A stretch of DNA of 64,000 nucleotides from Lachnospiraceae bacterium (GTDB lineage Bacteria > Bacillota > Clostridia > Lachnospirales > Lachnospiraceae), in NCBI GenBank assembly GCA_017448245.1, contig JAFSLV010000002.1, positions 1 to 64,000 on the forward strand, given 5' to 3'. Both the position numbers and the translations under genes were made by a program. Below are positions 63,431 through 64,000 of the stretch, in pieces. Under the pieces are notes generated by a model. That model had not been told where the DNA came from and made no database searches. It saw nothing but the letters and a program-made list of their open reading frames with translations. Position 1 is the stretch's first letter, and every line of letters begins with the position of its first letter.

Positions 63431-64000
63431 CAATGCCCGCTGTCTGGAATCGGGGATGCCCATCAGGATCCGGTATTTGGCAATCGTGCGCCTGCGCTCC
63501 ACCGCATCGATCAGAAAATGGGCTCGCTGCAGTTTTTCCCTGAAGTATTCCTTCAACTGTGCGTCCTTTGTTTCCTTCATCATACGGAGATAGTAGCCGT
63601 CGATGCCGTAATCTCCCATCCAGCGGTCGTTGATGGTGATCTGCCACGCGCCGTTTTCTCTTTTGACAAGGACATCCGGGATGATATAAGAAGTCGTTTC
63701 CGTTTCTTCCATGCTCATAAGCGGCCGCGGATTGAGTGTTCCGATCAGATGCCGATATCAAAGGCAAAGATCCCGTGCGGCTCGAGCACGCGCAGGTCGC
63801 ACAGGCATTCCTCGACCAGCGTTTCGGAAAAACCGGAGATCTCTGCAATATCCTTTGCTTCGTAAGGAAAGAAGCCCTTTTCATCCAGGCAATGGACCAG
63901 AAACCGGATGGTATCCCACGCCTCTTCCGAATAATCGTCCGCATCCAGCTGAGAGAGGATCTTTTCGTCGATATAGGATATATTCCGGTCACTGACGTCG
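63425..64000 (-). pseudogene. rpoN: decayed sigma-54 factor gene (rpoN), 5' part beyond the right edge
   Basis: The minus strand from 64000 reads part of the sigma-54 core-binding domain (LDEKGFFPYEAKDIAEISG, then LRVLEPHGIFAFDIG) and stops with TGA near 63750. In another frame it resumes at RHLIGTLNPRPLMSMEE and SYIIPDVLV, goes on to EKLQRAHFLIDAVE, and jumps directly to a good RpoN box (RRRTIAKYRILMGIPDSRQR) and the stop at 63425. Two stretches are missing: roughly 50-70 residues at the frameshift and the helix-turn-helix region of roughly 100 or more before the RpoN box. It cannot make a working sigma-54. Confidence 0.82.

Noticed and set aside
63425..63718. A 97-residue ORF as an independent small gene
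   Set aside because: Its sequence, continued upstream (RHLIGTLNPRP) and at its end (RpoN box), identifies it as a remnant of sigma-54.

Overview
This window is a gene-dense chromosomal segment, about 56-58% GC by eye, from an anaerobic Firmicute. The best guess is Lachnospiraceae or a close relative in the Eubacteriales. The markers are a complete ntp-type V-ATPase operon, ATP-dependent PEP carboxykinase, a Trp T-box, DegV, the WhiA/RapZ/HPr-kinase cluster, the YaaR-HolB-RicT-RsmI cluster, and a ParB-like domain that I know from Lachnospiraceae BMP-family proteins. I saw no tRNA, large rRNA, IS element, prophage or CRISPR array. Most genes are on the minus strand.

Layout. 1-3.9 kb: edge of a gene, then a MoxR-type AAA+ ATPase with its VWA partner and a membrane protein. 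4-9 kb: cstA, manA, a zinc-ribbon protein, a GNAT enzyme and a cyclophilin. 9.3-19.1 kb: a nine-gene, tightly overlapping minus-strand operon (ftsH, uvrC, hprK, murB, rapZ, whiA, Crh-like HPr, lipid kinase, zinc-ribbon membrane protein) behind one good promoter. 19-22.9 kb: YitT-family protein, BTAD regulator, greA, fba. 22.9-25.9 kb: an lsr-like autoinducer-2 locus (cupin and lsrK diverging from lsrF). 25.9-32.6 kb: GH13 enzyme, second ftsH, hpt, tilS, divIC, rqcP and hup. 32.7 kb: SRP RNA. 33-38.9 kb: PAP2 protein, a ParB-like/metallophosphoesterase chimera, a ROK sugar kinase, a possibly frameshifted small membrane ORF, fRMsr, and trpB2 behind a Trp T-box. 39-41 kb: degV, maf, GNAT. 41-49.9 kb: V-ATPase operon ntpF-I-K-E-C-G-A-B-D, whose rotor subunit keeps the known Na+ ligands. 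50-54 kb: Fur-family regulator with its own palindromic operator, thioesterase, degenerate GGDEF/EAL protein, HD protein, CmpB-like membrane protein. 54-64 kb: pckA, rsmI, ricT, holB, yaaR, a guanylate-kinase-like gene, a speA-like decarboxylase, mtnA, a small protein, a HAD phosphatase, and at the right edge a decayed rpoN.

The genes join carbon-catabolite signalling (HprK, Crh-like HPr, RapZ) to cell wall (MurB) and division (WhiA) in one transcript. They give the cell a Na+ pump, gluconeogenic and glycolytic enzymes, and probable AI-2 phosphate processing without a visible transporter or repressor. Several losses point to reductive, probably asporogenous evolution: no yvcK between rapZ and whiA, no yabP/yabQ between rqcP and divIC, a whiA that lacks most of its first homing-endonuclease-like half, and a broken rpoN. 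A recurring promoter form, an extended -10 (TGnTAnnnT) only 6-9 nt before an ATG with no Shine-Dalgarno sequence, suggests a class of leaderless mRNAs. All calls come from reading the sequence; no database search was run.
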